A stretch of 64,000 nucleotides of DNA from Leifsonia sp. C5G2 (GTDB lineage: Bacteria; Actinomycetota; Actinomycetes; Actinomycetales; Microbacteriaceae), in the NCBI RefSeq assembly GCF_013359685.1, contig NZ_JABFMV010000002.1, positions 124,001 to 188,000 on the forward strand, written 5' to 3'. The position numbers and the translations under genes were made by a program. The notes under the pieces were generated by a model, which was not told the origin of the DNA, made no database searches, and saw nothing but the letters and a program-made list of their open reading frames with translations. Below are positions 15,790 to 24,105 of this stretch, piece by piece; position 1 is the first letter of the stretch; each line of letters starts with the position of its first letter.

Positions 15790-16970
15790 CGGACCAGCCC
15801 ACCACCGCGACGCCCGAAGCGCCGCCGCTCCGCGTCGCGATCGTCGGCTGCGGCATCATCGGCGTGAACCACGCCAGAGCGATCGCCCGGCACCCGCGGC
15901 TCGCGATCTCGGCACTGGTCGATGCGGTCCCGGAGGCGGCCGAAGCGCTGGCGGACCAGGTCGCGGCCGCGACCGGCGGGCGTCCCGCAGTCTTCGCCTC
16001 CGTCTCCGACGCCCTCGCCGCCGACGCGGCTGTACGTCCCGAGGTCGTCGTCATCTGCACGCCGAGCGGGCTGCACGTCAGCGTCGCGGAGGAGGCCATC
16101 GCCGGCGGCACCCACGTCGTGGTCGAGAAACCGCTCGACACCGACATGGGCCGCGCCCGCGAGCTGCGTGCGCTGGCCCAGCGGGCGGAGGCGGACGGCC
16201 TCGTCGTCTCTGTCATCAGCCAGCACCGCTTCGATCCCTCGTCGGTCGCCGTCGCCGATGCCGCGCGCACGGGACGGTTCGGGCGGCTCACCAGCGGCGT
16301 CGCCTCGGTCGCCTGGTGGCGCGGCCAGGAGTACTACGACTCCGGCCAGTGGCGCGGCACCTGGGATCTCGACGGCGGCGGCGCGGTGATGAACCAGGGC
16401 GTCCACACCGTCGACCTGCTGATCTGGATGCTCGGCCGCCCGGTCGAGGTCTTCGCCCAGACCGCGCTGCTCGCCCACGAGCGGGTGGAGGTGGAGGACA
16501 TCGCGGTCGCGACGATCCGCTTCGAGTCCGGTGCGCTGGCGGTGCTGCACGCGACGACGGCCGCGTTCCCGGGCCTCGCCGTCCGGCTCCAGGTGCACGG
16601 CGACGCCGGCTCCGCCGTCATCCACGACGACCAGCTCGAGTCGTTCTCCGCCGACGGCGACACCCGCGACCGTGCGGCCGAAGTCGTGCCCGCGGGCGAA
16701 CTGCGCGGCGGCGACCGTGGACCGGACGCCTTCGTGCTCGGCCACCTGCGACAGTACGAGGACATCGTGTACGCCATCGACACCGGCCGCCCGCCGGGGG
16801 TCCGGGTGGAGGACGCGTTCCAGTCGCTGTGCGTCGTCCGAGCCGTGTACCTGTCGGCGACGCTCGGCTGCCCGGTGCGTTTCGACGCGGTGCTCGCCGG
16901 CGAGCTAGACGACGTGGTCGTCACCACCGGCCCGGTCGCTGGCGCTGTCACGACGGGAGCGAACGCATGA
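15786..16970 (+). CDS. Gfo/Idh/MocA-family oxidoreductase
   Basis: A 394-residue NAD(P)-dependent sugar dehydrogenase. The Rossmann start VAIVGCGIIGVNHARAIARHP lies at about 18-38, the family motif VEKPLDTDM near 115 supplies the catalytic Lys, and GGGAVMNQGVHTVDLLIWMLG near 200 carries the conserved His/Asp. Its ATG overlaps the preceding stop (ATGA). It may oxidise a sugar acid or take part in epimerisation with one of the two TIM-barrel proteins that flank it. It is not needed for the classical glucuronate route, so this cluster probably handles a second sugar or a disguised uronate. Confidence 0.9.
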   Translation: MTDQPTTATPEAPPLRVAIVGCGIIGVNHARAIARHPRLAISALVDAVPEAAEALADQVAAATGGRPAVFASVSDALAADAAVRPEVVVICTPSGLHVSVAEEAIAGGTHVVVEKPLDTDMGRARELRALAQRAEADGLVVSVISQHRFDPSSVAVADAARTGRFGRLTSGVASVAWWRGQEYYDSGQWRGTWDLDGGGAVMNQGVHTVDLLIWMLGRPVEVFAQTALLAHERVEVEDIAVATIRFESGALAVLHATTAAFPGLAVRLQVHGDAGSAVIHDDQLESFSADGDTRDRAAEVVPAGELRGGDRGPDAFVLGHLRQYEDIVYAIDTGRPPGVRVEDAFQSLCVVRAVYLSATLGCPVRFDAVLAGELDDVVVTTGPVAGAVTTGANA

Positions 16971-17830
16971 GGTTCGCCGTGTTCACCGCATCCACCCCCG
17001 AGTGGACGCCCGCAGAGGCCGTGCGGATCCTCGCCGGCCAGGGCTGGGACGGCATCGAGTGGCGCATCACCGACCAGCAGGAGACCGAGACGCCCGGCTT
17101 CTGGGCCGGCAACCGCGCGACCTGGCCGCTCACCGGCCTCGAGGAGCACCTGGACGAGATCGAGCGGCTGACCCGCGAGAGCGGCCTCGAGTACTCCGGC
17201 CTCGGCGGCTACGCGCGCTGCGACGACCACGACGGCGTCGAGCGGATGCTCGCCGCGACCGCCCGCCTCGGCGCCCGGCAGGTGCGCGTCACCATGCCGC
17301 GCACCGACGCGGGGGAGTACCGCGCCCTCTTCGCGGCCGCCCGCCGCGACCTGGAGTGGGTCGCATCCCGCGCCGCCGAGCACGGGGTGAAGGCGCTGGT
17401 CGAGCTGCACCACGAGACGATCACCCCCTCCGCGTCCGCCGCCTTCCGGCTCGTCGACGGGCTCGACCCGCGGCACGTCGGTGTGATCCACGACCTCGGG
17501 AACCTCGTGATCGAGGGCCGGGAGGAGACCCTGGCGTCGCTGCAACTGCTCGGCCCGTACCTCGCACACGTGCACGTGAAGAACGCCGTCTGGGTCGCAG
17601 GGGCGCCTGCGGACGACGGCACCGTCCCCTGGCGCGCCGAGTGGGCCCCGCTCAAGGCCGGGGCGGGGGATGTAGACGGGTACTTCCGCGCACTGCACGC
17701 CTTCGGGTACGACGGATGGGTGACCTGCGAGGACTTCTCCACCGAGCCCCCGCTCGAGGCGCGTACGCGCGGCAACCTGGAGTACCTGCGCGCCGTGGAG
17801 GCCCGCACGCGCCCCGCGGCGGCCGCATGA
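16967..17830 (+). CDS. Sugar phosphate isomerase/epimerase-like TIM barrel (second copy)
   Basis: A 287-residue TIM barrel of the xylose-isomerase-like superfamily, clearly different in sequence from the first copy three genes upstream. Ligand-bearing motifs are VELHHETITPS (Glu/His), GVIHDLGNLV (Asp), AHVHVKNAVW (His) and WVTCEDFSTEPPLEARTRGNLEYL (Glu). ATG 16967 overlaps the dehydrogenase stop. Having two such proteins around one dehydrogenase suggests an oxidise-epimerise-reduce sequence, but this is inference from order only. Confidence 0.85.
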   Translation: MRFAVFTASTPEWTPAEAVRILAGQGWDGIEWRITDQQETETPGFWAGNRATWPLTGLEEHLDEIERLTRESGLEYSGLGGYARCDDHDGVERMLAATARLGARQVRVTMPRTDAGEYRALFAAARRDLEWVASRAAEHGVKALVELHHETITPSASAAFRLVDGLDPRHVGVIHDLGNLVIEGREETLASLQLLGPYLAHVHVKNAVWVAGAPADDGTVPWRAEWAPLKAGAGDVDGYFRALHAFGYDGWVTCEDFSTEPPLEARTRGNLEYLRAVEARTRPAAAA

Positions 17831-19116
17831 CACCGCCGCGCTCGGCCGGGCACCCGGTGCGGGTCGCGCATCTCGGGCTCGGCGCCTTCCACCGCGCGCA
17901 CCAGGCCTGGTACACGCAGGTCGCCAACGACGCCGAGGCCGCGGGGCCCGCCGACGGCTGGGGGATCGCCGCGTTCACCGGCCGCCGTCCCGACGCCGCC
18001 CGCGTGCTCTCCGCGCAGGACTCCGTCTACTCCCTCCTCACCCACGGCCCGGCGGCCGACGAGGTCGCAACGGTGGAGGCGCTCAGCCGCGTCCACGACG
18101 GCGCCGACACCGCCGCCTGGACCGCCACGCTCGCTGACCCCGACGTCGCCGTGCTGACGCTGACGGTGACCGAGGCGGGATACCTTCCCGGCGCGTCGGC
18201 GCCCGCCCGGATCCGCGACGGACTCGCCGCCCGGCAGCGCGCCGGCGCCGGCGGCATCGCCGTCGTCAGCTGCGACAACCTGGCCGGAAACGGCCGGGTG
18301 CTGCGGGATGCTGTGCTCGCGCTCACCGCCGGCGACGCCGACCTCGACGCCTGGGTGCGTGAGGAGGTGTCCTTCGTCTCGACCATGGTCGACCGCATCA
18401 CCCCGGCCACCACCGAGCAGGACATCGCGACCGTCCGCCGGCTCGCAGGCTGGGACGACGCGGCGCCGGTCGTCGCCGAACCGTTCAGCGAGTGGGTGCT
18501 CGCGGGCGCGTTCCCCGCCGGACGGCCGCCGTGGGAGGCGGCGGGCGCCCGCTTCGTCGACGATGTCGAGCCGTTCGAGCGGAGGAAGCTGCGCCTTCTC
18601 AACGCCGGGCACTCCCTGCTGGCGTACCGCGGGCTGCTGCGCGGGCACCGGACGGTCGCGGAGGCCGCGGCCGACCCCGTGGTCGCCGCCGAACTGGAGC
18701 AGCTCTGGGCGGAGCAGCGTCCGGGCCTCCCGTTCGACGACGCCGCGGTCGCCGCCGCCGAAGACGCGCTGCGCGAGCGCTTCGCGAACGCCCGCATCGA
18801 GCACCGGCTCGCCCAGGTCGCCACCGACGGCTCGCAGAAGCTGGTGCCGCGCATCGTCGACCCGCTGCGCGAACGCCTCGGCGCCGGCCTCGGGCCGGGG
18901 GAGGCGCAGCTGGGCGTCCTCGCGGCCTGGACCCTCCACCTGCTCACCGGCGACGCGCGAAACCCGCACGCGGAGGCGCTCGTGGCGCGCCTGCGTGACG
19001 CCCGCGACCCGCTGAGCCGCGCGTCCCTCGTGCTCGACGTCCTCGCCCCCGACCTCGCCGACCTCGCCCGCCCGCTCGCCGAGAGCACCGCATCCCTGCA
19101 AGGAGCCAACGCATGA
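17827..19116 (+). CDS. uxuB: Mannitol dehydrogenase-family protein, probable fructuronate reductase
   Basis: A 429-residue long-chain polyol dehydrogenase. The nucleotide-binding start [19 protein letters not shown] and the catalytic stretch [20 protein letters not shown] (Lys, Asn, His) are intact. In this setting it should reduce D-fructuronate, made by UxaC, to D-mannonate with NADH; the mannonate dehydratase that consumes the product is the next gene. The protein is shorter than E. coli UxuB (about 486 residues), so another polyol cannot be excluded. ATG 17827 overlaps the previous stop by 4 bp. Confidence 0.85.
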   Translation: MTPPRSAGHPVRVAHLGLGAFHRAHQAWYTQVANDAEAAGPADGWGIAAFTGRRPDAARVLSAQDSVYSLLTHGPAADEVATVEALSRVHDGADTAAWTATLADPDVAVLTLTVTEAGYLPGASAPARIRDGLAARQRAGAGGIAVVSCDNLAGNGRVLRDAVLALTAGDADLDAWVREEVSFVSTMVDRITPATTEQDIATVRRLAGWDDAAPVVAEPFSEWVLAGAFPAGRPPWEAAGARFVDDVEPFERRKLRLLNAGHSLLAYRGLLRGHRTVAEAAADPVVAAELEQLWAEQRPGLPFDDAAVAAAEDALRERFANARIEHRLAQVATDGSQKLVPRIVDPLRERLGAGLGPGEAQLGVLAAWTLHLLTGDARNPHAEALVARLRDARDPLSRASLVLDVLAPDLADLARPLAESTASLQGANA

Positions 19117-20360
19117 GAATCACCGCCGCCGACGTCCTGGTCTCGAGTCCCGGCCGCAACTTCGTCACCCTCCGGATCACCACGGAGGACGGCGTCACGG
19201 GCCTCGGCGACGCCACCCTGAACGGCCGCGAGCTGGCCGTCGCGGCCTACCTGAGCGAGCATGTCGTCCCGCTGCTGATCGGCCGCGACGCCCACCTGAT
19301 CGAGGACACCTGGCAGTACCTCTACCGCGGCGCGTACTGGCGGCGCGGACCGGTGACGATGGCCTCCATCGCCGCGGTCGACACGGCACTCTGGGACATC
19401 AAGGCGAAGGTCGCGGGCCTCCCGCTCTACCAACTGCTCGGCGGCCGCAGCCGCGCCGGCTGCCTGACCTACGGGCACGCGTCCGGCGCCGACCTCCCCG
19501 AGCTCTTCGACTCCGTCCGCGCGCACCTGGAGCAGGGCTTCCGCGCCATCCGCATCCAGACCGGCGTGCCGGGCCTCGGGTCGGTGTACGGCGTCGCGTC
19601 CTCGGCCAACGCGGCCGCCGGCGCCGACGGGATGACGGCCCGCTACGACCACGAGCCCGCCCGCCGCAGCGCGGTTCCGGTCGAGGAGCAGTGGGACACG
19701 CGCGCCTACCTGCGTCACATCACGGGCGTCTTCGAGGCGGTGCGCAACGAATTCGGGCCGGAGCTGCCGCTGCTGCACGACGCGCACCATCGGCTCACGC
19801 CCATCCAGGCGGCGAAGCTCGGCAAATCGCTGGAGCCGTACGACCTGTTCTGGCTGGAGGACGTCACGCCGGCCGAGAACCAGGCGGTGCTCCGCCGGGT
19901 GCGCGAGCACACCACCACCCCGCTGGCGATCGGGGAGGTGTTCAACACCATCTGGGACTACCGCGAGCTGTTCGAGGAGCAGCTGATCGACTATGTCCGG
20001 TCGCCCGTCACCCACGCCGGGGGCATCACGGGCCTCCGGCGGATCTTCGACTACGCCGCGGTGTACCAGATCAAGTCGGGCGTGCACGGTCCGACCGACA
20101 TCTCCCCGGTGGGGCTCGCGGCGGCGGTACACCTGGGCGTCGCCATCCCGAACTTCGGCATCCAGGAGTACATGCGGCACAGCGCGCCGACCGACGAGGT
20201 GTTCCGGCCGACGTACACCTTCGGCGACGGGATGCTGCAGCCGGGGGAGGAGCCCGGGCTCGGCGTCTCGTACGACGAGGTCGTGGCGGAGTCCTTCCCG
20301 TACCGGTCGGCGTACCTGCCGGTGAACCGTCTGCTCGACGGCTCGATGCACGACTGGTGA
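19113..20360 (+). CDS. manD: Mannonate dehydratase, enolase superfamily (ManD type)
   Basis: A 415-residue dehydratase turning D-mannonate into 2-keto-3-deoxygluconate. Mg2+ ligands are Asp223 (LLHDAHHRL), Glu249 (WLEDVTP) and Glu275 (AIGEVFN), evenly spaced 26 apart as in characterised ManD enzymes. The N-terminal capping domain (residues 1-115) and the ManD tail [15 protein letters not shown] are present. It uses the enolase fold rather than the UxuA fold. It ends the operon; the KDG kinase and aldolase needed next are not in the window. Confidence 0.92.
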   Translation: MRITAADVLVSSPGRNFVTLRITTEDGVTGLGDATLNGRELAVAAYLSEHVVPLLIGRDAHLIEDTWQYLYRGAYWRRGPVTMASIAAVDTALWDIKAKVAGLPLYQLLGGRSRAGCLTYGHASGADLPELFDSVRAHLEQGFRAIRIQTGVPGLGSVYGVASSANAAAGADGMTARYDHEPARRSAVPVEEQWDTRAYLRHITGVFEAVRNEFGPELPLLHDAHHRLTPIQAAKLGKSLEPYDLFWLEDVTPAENQAVLRRVREHTTTPLAIGEVFNTIWDYRELFEEQLIDYVRSPVTHAGGITGLRRIFDYAAVYQIKSGVHGPTDISPVGLAAAVHLGVAIPNFGIQEYMRHSAPTDEVFRPTYTFGDGMLQPGEEPGLGVSYDEVVAESFPYRSAYLPVNRLLDGSMHDW

Positions 20361-20382
20361 GCGGGGAGGCGGTGCCGGGCGG

Positions 20383-20790
20383 TCAGGCGCGCGCCCGCAC
20401 CCGGTTGTTGCGCGCCTCGTGGGTGAGCTCGGCCAGGCCGAGGGCTTCCAGGAGCGGCGGGAGGTACATCCCGAAGCGCCCGCGGTAACCCTTCCGCAGT
20501 CCGTACCAGCCACCGACCGGATTGGATTCCGAGCGCCCCCACGCCTCGACCGATCCGTCGGGCGCGGGCTTCTGCTCATCGGCGGCACCCAGCGCCACCC
20601 ACCCGTCCTGCTCGCGCAGCCAGGCGGTCAGGTCGTCGATGGCGCTGAGGTGGTAGCGCAGCGTCGTGGAGCCCACCTGGCACACCAGCGCTGGCGGGTC
20701 CGCGGTCTCGTCGCGCCACATCCTGTACTCGCTCGAGCCCGGGGCGGTCTTCAGGACCCAGGGGTCATCCTCCGTTCCCTCCGCGCTCAC
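20383..20790 (-). CDS. DUF6855-like conserved protein
   Basis: A 135-residue protein with a strongly conserved look: DPWVLKTAPGSSEYRMWRDE, then LVCQVGSTTLRYHLSAIDDL, then GGWYGLRKGYRGRFGMYLPP. I recall this as a DUF6855-type actinobacterial family; its function is unknown. The fold appears alpha/beta without membrane segments. It starts at GTG 20790, which overlaps the stop of the G1-fold gene (GTGA), so the two are translationally coupled. Confidence 0.72.
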   Translation of the reverse strand: MSAEGTEDDPWVLKTAPGSSEYRMWRDETADPPALVCQVGSTTLRYHLSAIDDLTAWLREQDGWVALGAADEQKPAPDGSVEAWGRSESNPVGGWYGLRKGYRGRFGMYLPPLLEALGLAELTHEARNNRVRARA

Positions 20791-21638
20791 CGCGCGCTCA
20801 CCACCTTGAACGCGTAGTCGGTGAGTTCTGATGGGGTGGCGAGCACCGTCGCGCCGTCCGCCATCGTGATCGCCTGGCCCGAGAGCAGGGACTGGTGGCC
20901 GGCGGCGTTGTAGGCGCTGATCTCGTCGAAGTACACCGTCCCGAAGCGGGCGAGCGACTGACCCGGGCGCAGCACGCCGTCGCGCGTCACGCCGGCATCC
21001 ACCGTAATCGCCGGAGGGAAGCCGGTGTCGACACTGAAGCTCATTGTGCGCGCGGTGGTCTCGTTCGCGAAGAAGTAGGCGGCCGTCCCGGCCGCATTGG
21101 TGTTGAGGCAGAGGGACGCGCTGATCACGTCGCCCGGGCGGACCGCGAGCGCGATCGTCCCGATTCCCTGCGCCCAGAGCGAGCAGGTGATGGTCTGCGT
21201 CGCCGTCACGGTCAGCTGCGTGTGCACGTCGAGGAAACCGAGCCCGGCGAAGGTGTGGAGGCTGTTGATCCCGAACGGGTCGGGGTCGAACTGGAGGTCC
21301 GGCACGGTCCAGGTGAGGAAGAGCGACGTGAAGGGGCCGCTGCCGCTGATGAGCGAATAGCCGGCGGAATCGACCGGGTCCGGCCCGAGCGCGGACGGCG
21401 TCGCCGCCGGCAGGGGAGAGGGGTCCAGAACGACCGGGTTCAGGTGCTCGAAGTGCCGGTAGCGCGCAGCCTTCTGCTCCCAGAGCGCCGCGAGCCCGCC
21501 CTCGGTCGCGGCGTCCGGGCGCCGGGGGAGCCCGTGCCTCGCCAGTTCCTGCGGCGTCGCGTCGAACGGGTCGAACCCCGTCGGCGCCGGAGGGCGCAGC
21601 CGAACCCGCCCCGCCTGCTGCTTCGTCTCGTCGTCCAT
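20787..21638 (-). CDS. G1-peptidase-fold (eqolisin-like) beta-sandwich protein, apparently non-catalytic
   Basis: A 283-residue protein. The lead FDPFDATPQELARHGLPRRPD is the linker found ahead of bacterial G1-peptidase-like domains. From about residue 105 it follows the eqolisin beta-sandwich: LFLTWTVPDLQ, then LAVRPGDVISASLCL, then ARFGTVYFDEISAYN. In true G1 enzymes a Glu in an EWIVE-like strand is catalytic; here that strand reads PAITVDAGVT, so the Glu seems lost. There is no signal peptide, so it is probably cytoplasmic. It is more likely a binding than a cleaving protein. Start ATG 21638. Confidence 0.6.
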   Translation of the reverse strand: MDDETKQQAGRVRLRPPAPTGFDPFDATPQELARHGLPRRPDAATEGGLAALWEQKAARYRHFEHLNPVVLDPSPLPAATPSALGPDPVDSAGYSLISGSGPFTSLFLTWTVPDLQFDPDPFGINSLHTFAGLGFLDVHTQLTVTATQTITCSLWAQGIGTIALAVRPGDVISASLCLNTNAAGTAAYFFANETTARTMSFSVDTGFPPAITVDAGVTRDGVLRPGQSLARFGTVYFDEISAYNAAGHQSLLSGQAITMADGATVLATPSELTDYAFKVVSAR

Positions 21639-21724
21639 GTCGCGCCCCGCTCTCCGGTCGGCCACAAGGTACTCCTGCGGACCCGCCCGCGGGCATCCCG
21701 CTTCGCTCGCCGGGAGGGCAGGGA

Positions 21725-21964
21725 CTACGGCTGTTCGCCCTCGGAGGGTTCGGGCCGGTCTCCGGTGTGCGGTGGGGCCACGGTCGCGCCGTTGCCCGAC
21801 AGCTTGCCCGGGGTGTACCCGTCGCCCTCGTTGCGCGGAGCCGCCTGCGCGGCGGCCGCGTCGAGACCGATCACCTCGGCGGCGCCGTCGACGCTGAGCG
21901 ATCCGGGGTTCCACTCGGGCTTTCCAGCGCTCGGTGACCCATCGGGGAGGTGCTCGTCGTTCAT
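21725..21964 (-). CDS. Hypothetical acidic low-complexity protein
   Basis: A 79-residue protein, starting MNDEHLPDGSPSAGKPEW and rich in Gly, Pro, Ala and Glu. It looks intrinsically disordered and has no cysteine or membrane segment. ATG 21964 lies 10 bp after the stop of the upstream small membrane protein gene and 86 bp before the G1-fold gene, so the four minus-strand genes at 20383-22469 may be one operon. No family recognised. Confidence 0.5.
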   Translation of the reverse strand: MNDEHLPDGSPSAGKPEWNPGSLSVDGAAEVIGLDAAAAQAAPRNEGDGYTPGKLSGNGATVAPPHTGDRPEPSEGEQP

Positions 21965-21974
21965 CGTCGTCGTC

Positions 21975-22469
21975 CTATCCACTTGTCGTCGGAGGCGCCA
22001 CCGGCGTCGCGGCGATGATCACCGACACGACGATGCTGGCCGCCAGGATCGCGTAGCCGACCGACACCACGATCGCGCGTCGGTTCAGGCCGGGTTCCCG
22101 CTCGATGAAGATGTAGACCTTCTCGCTGGCGACGCGGTACTTCGCCACCAGCGGCGTCCACCCGAGAACGGCGGGCATGATCTTCTGGGGGAACAGGATC
22201 TTCTGCCAGCGCGGCTTCACCACGTAGAGTCCGCAGGCCGCGGCGAGGAACGACAGGCCCAGCAGCACGTACACCCAGATCGTCGAGTGGGTCGTCGCCT
22301 GGACGCTGCCGAGGATCGCGGCCGCGCCGGTGAGCAGTCCTGCGCGTGACTCCACCGAGGCAGCGCGCGCGTCCTGGTTGGTCAACGCCGCGTCCGCCTC
22401 GGCGGCGACCAGATCCAGTTGGGACGTCAGCGGCTGCAACTCCTGCTCGGAGTAGTCCTTCCAATCCAT
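21975..22469 (-). CDS. Small membrane protein with N-terminal helical region
   Basis: A 164-residue protein. An N-terminal amphipathic stretch (QPLTSQLDLVAAEADAALT, then ASVESRAGLLTGAAAILG) leads into a hydrophobic pair WVYVLLGLSFLAAACGLYVV and AIVVSVGYAILAASIVVSVI separated by a basic 60-residue loop. The layout (charged helix, SRAG before a membrane hairpin) recalls membrane effector domains of nucleotide-second-messenger defence systems, but no cyclase is adjacent and I cannot claim homology. ATG 22469 is chosen; ATG 22487 would add six residues. The neighbour 118 bp away is the dif-like site. Confidence 0.55.
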   Translation of the reverse strand: MDWKDYSEQELQPLTSQLDLVAAEADAALTNQDARAASVESRAGLLTGAAAILGSVQATTHSTIWVYVLLGLSFLAAACGLYVVKPRWQKILFPQKIMPAVLGWTPLVAKYRVASEKVYIFIEREPGLNRRAIVVSVGYAILAASIVVSVIIAATPVAPPTTSG

Positions 22470-22586
22470 GGCGACCGGACCTCGCATTCATCCGTACCGG
22501 TGAGGTGCGGTCATTATGAGGCAAACTCAGTCGCTTTGGGGAGACCGCGTGTTGGCGAGACGTCGAAGGGTGGCGACAGCTACTCA

Positions 22587-22614
22587 ACCTGACATAATGT
22601 GCATTATCAGTGCC
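22587..22614 (-). other. dif: Candidate dif site (XerC/XerD chromosome dimer resolution)
   Basis: On the minus strand the 28 bp read GGCACTGATAA, then TGCACA, then TTATGTCAGGT: two 11-bp arms around a 6-bp spacer. The inner ATAA and TTAT and the XerD-side TTATGT match the near-invariant bases of bacterial dif sites (E. coli arms GGTGCGCATAA and TTATGTTAAAT). It lies in a gene-free 198-bp gap. The heptamer GGGGGAG switches strand exactly here: nine copies to the left on +, about 24 to the right on -, all pointing in. Nearest copies are at 21524 and 23786. Confidence 0.8.
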
Positions 22615-22667
22615 CAACCGTCGGGGAGTTGCGTCGCCCGACACTGTGTGGAGAACGTCCGCAAGCG

Positions 22668-23057
22668 CTAGCCGTTCTCCGCGAACACTTCCGTCGCGAC
22701 GCCGTAGCCTTCGAATGCCCTAGCGACACCGGCGTATGCGGCGAGCTGGATGAAGACCTCGACGATCTCTTCTTTCGTCACGCCGTTGTTGAGCGCGATC
22801 CGGAGTTGGCCACGCAGTGGTTCGAGCACCCCGAGCGTCGCTGCGATGGTCACAGAGACGATCGCACGGGTCCGGGTGTCCAGCCTGTCGGTGCGCGGCC
22901 ACGCATCGCCGAACGCCTGGATGGTCGCGATGCGTTTGAAGTCGTCGGCGTTCTCCGGTTCGGTCGGCGCAGTGCCGAGGAACCGCTCGAGCCGGAAACC
23001 GAGCAGCCGCTCCGCCTCATCGAGCGCCGCGTCGTAATCGCGGGTGTCTTCCGTCAT
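22668..23057 (-). CDS. Carboxymuconolactone decarboxylase family protein
   Basis: A 129-residue helical protein of the CMD/AhpD-like family. RTRAIVSVTIAATLGVLEPL, then LRIALNNGVTKEEIVEVFIQLAAYAG is the family core. It lacks the CxxC pair of AhpD peroxidases, so it is closer to true 4-carboxymuconolactone decarboxylase or to related gamma-lactone enzymes. No protocatechuate genes accompany it. It is divergent from a TetR regulator; a near-palindromic operator lies 15 bp from its start, so it is the likely target. ATG 23057 follows AGAGAGG. Confidence 0.88.
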   Translation of the reverse strand: MTEDTRDYDAALDEAERLLGFRLERFLGTAPTEPENADDFKRIATIQAFGDAWPRTDRLDTRTRAIVSVTIAATLGVLEPLRGQLRIALNNGVTKEEIVEVFIQLAAYAGVARAFEGYGVATEVFAENG

Positions 23058-23071
23058 GTCGACCTCTCTAA

Positions 23072-23087
23072 GTAACTAATTGGTTAC
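23072..23087. promoter_or_regulatory. TetR-type operator, site 1
   Basis: GTAACTAATTGGTTAC is an inverted repeat with one mismatched pair, 15 bp upstream of the CMD gene. A related word lies 50 bp away at site 2. A TetR repressor from the divergent gene could bind both. Confidence 0.65.
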
Positions 23088-23121
23088 ATACGACCATACG
23101 CGCCGCGCACACGAAATGCAA

Positions 23122-23133
23122 CTAACCGGTTAC
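23122..23133. promoter_or_regulatory. TetR-type operator, site 2
   Basis: CTAACCGGTTAC carries the perfect palindrome TAACCGGTTA (23123-23132). It shares the AAC...GGTTAC core with site 1 and ends 20 bp before the regulator start, consistent with autorepression. Confidence 0.6.
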
Positions 23134-23152
23134 TTGCCAGTAGAGTAGGCAG

Positions 23153-23743
23153 ATGACACGGTTACGAGACGCGGACGCCACCCGCGCGCGCATCCTGGAG
23201 GCGGCCGCTGAGGAGTTCGGGGCCCTGGGCATCGCCGGTGCCCGTGTCGACCGGATCGCCGAGAACGCAGACGCGAACAAGGCCATGATCTACCGGTACT
23301 TCGGCACCAAGGACGAGCTGTTCGACGCCGTGTTCACCGCCCACGTCGTCGCCTTCGTCGAGCGCATCCACTTCGACCCCACTGACCTCCCCGGGTACGC
23401 AACCCAGCTCTTCGACTCCTACCAAGACAACCCGCGCACCCTCCGCCTCACCCACTGGTATCAGCTCGAGCGCCCCGACGGCGTGCCGCTTCGCGCCATC
23501 GTCGAGTCCCACCGCGTCAAGCTCAGCGCCATTGCCGACGCCCAAGCCGCCGGAACGGTGCCCGACCACTACAGCCCCGTCGAACTGTTAGCGCTCGTGC
23601 GGGGCATCGCGATGGCCTGGGACAACCTCGCCCCGCAACTCGGCAGTCCGACGCCCGTGCCTACAGAACGCCGACGCACCGCGGTGAGGGACGCCGTAAG
23701 CCGGCTCGTCGACGTGCCGAAGCGCCGATCGGACCGGACCTGA
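23153..23743 (+). CDS. TetR-family transcriptional regulator
   Basis: A 196-residue regulator. The DNA-binding domain is at 8-55 (RARILEAAAEEFGALGIAGARV, then ANKAMIYRYFGTKDELF). The C-terminal part (HWYQLERPDGVPLRAIVESHR, then LVRGIAMAWDNLAP) matches the TetR_C group often paired with small detoxifying enzymes. It is divergent from the CMD gene with two shared operators in the 95-bp gap. It probably represses both and is released by an aromatic or quinone-like ligand; this ligand is a guess. Confidence 0.92.
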   Translation: MTRLRDADATRARILEAAAEEFGALGIAGARVDRIAENADANKAMIYRYFGTKDELFDAVFTAHVVAFVERIHFDPTDLPGYATQLFDSYQDNPRTLRLTHWYQLERPDGVPLRAIVESHRVKLSAIADAQAAGTVPDHYSPVELLALVRGIAMAWDNLAPQLGSPTPVPTERRRTAVRDAVSRLVDVPKRRSDRT

Positions 23744-24105
23744 GCTGAAGGGCAGCTTGCCGTCGCCGCTCGCGCACGGCTTCCGCTCCCCCGCTTCACC
23801 CCGCATTCCCGGAAAATCCATCGCAGTCTCGCGCCACCCGAAGGTTCAGTTGATCACGAGCGACGCGATCCGGTCGTCGCGCGCGTGAATGTCCTGGTGC
23901 CGGCACCGTCGAATCGGTCGCTCGCGACGACGGCCTTCGCCCCGGCAGTCGCCGCGATCCTTCTCTTCACCTCATCATCGGCGCGAACGCGACCATCCTC
24001 GCCGCACTCTTGATGCTGGGCGGCATCCTCGCACTCCTCGCTGACGCCCGCTCCTGCCAGCTGGCCCACACGTATTGCTCCAGCAGCCGGCCGCACCCCG
24101 CAGCG
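23744..24105. pseudogene. Gene-free stretch with a probable frameshifted membrane-protein fragment
   Basis: No intact gene fills these 362 bp. On the + strand, 23915-23975 reads SLATTAFAPAVAAILLF in one frame. After a frame change, 23976-24056 reads LIIGANATILAALLMLGGIL. Together they resemble the last membrane helices of an exporter. There is no start, and the frame runs out into the tail of the universal stress protein gene. The rest shows nothing recognisable. Confidence 0.3.

Noticed and set aside
18027-20588. 853-residue antisense frame over uxuB and manD
   Set aside because: Shadow of two enzymes with intact catalytic residues; no recognisable domain of its own.
20787-21638. Active G1 glutamic peptidase
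   Set aside because: The strand that should carry the catalytic Glu reads PAITVDAGVT; only the fold is supported.
22594-22607. ATAATG-TG-CATTAT as an operator for the CMD gene
   Set aside because: It lies beyond the 3' end of the CMD gene and its full 28-bp context fits dif far better.
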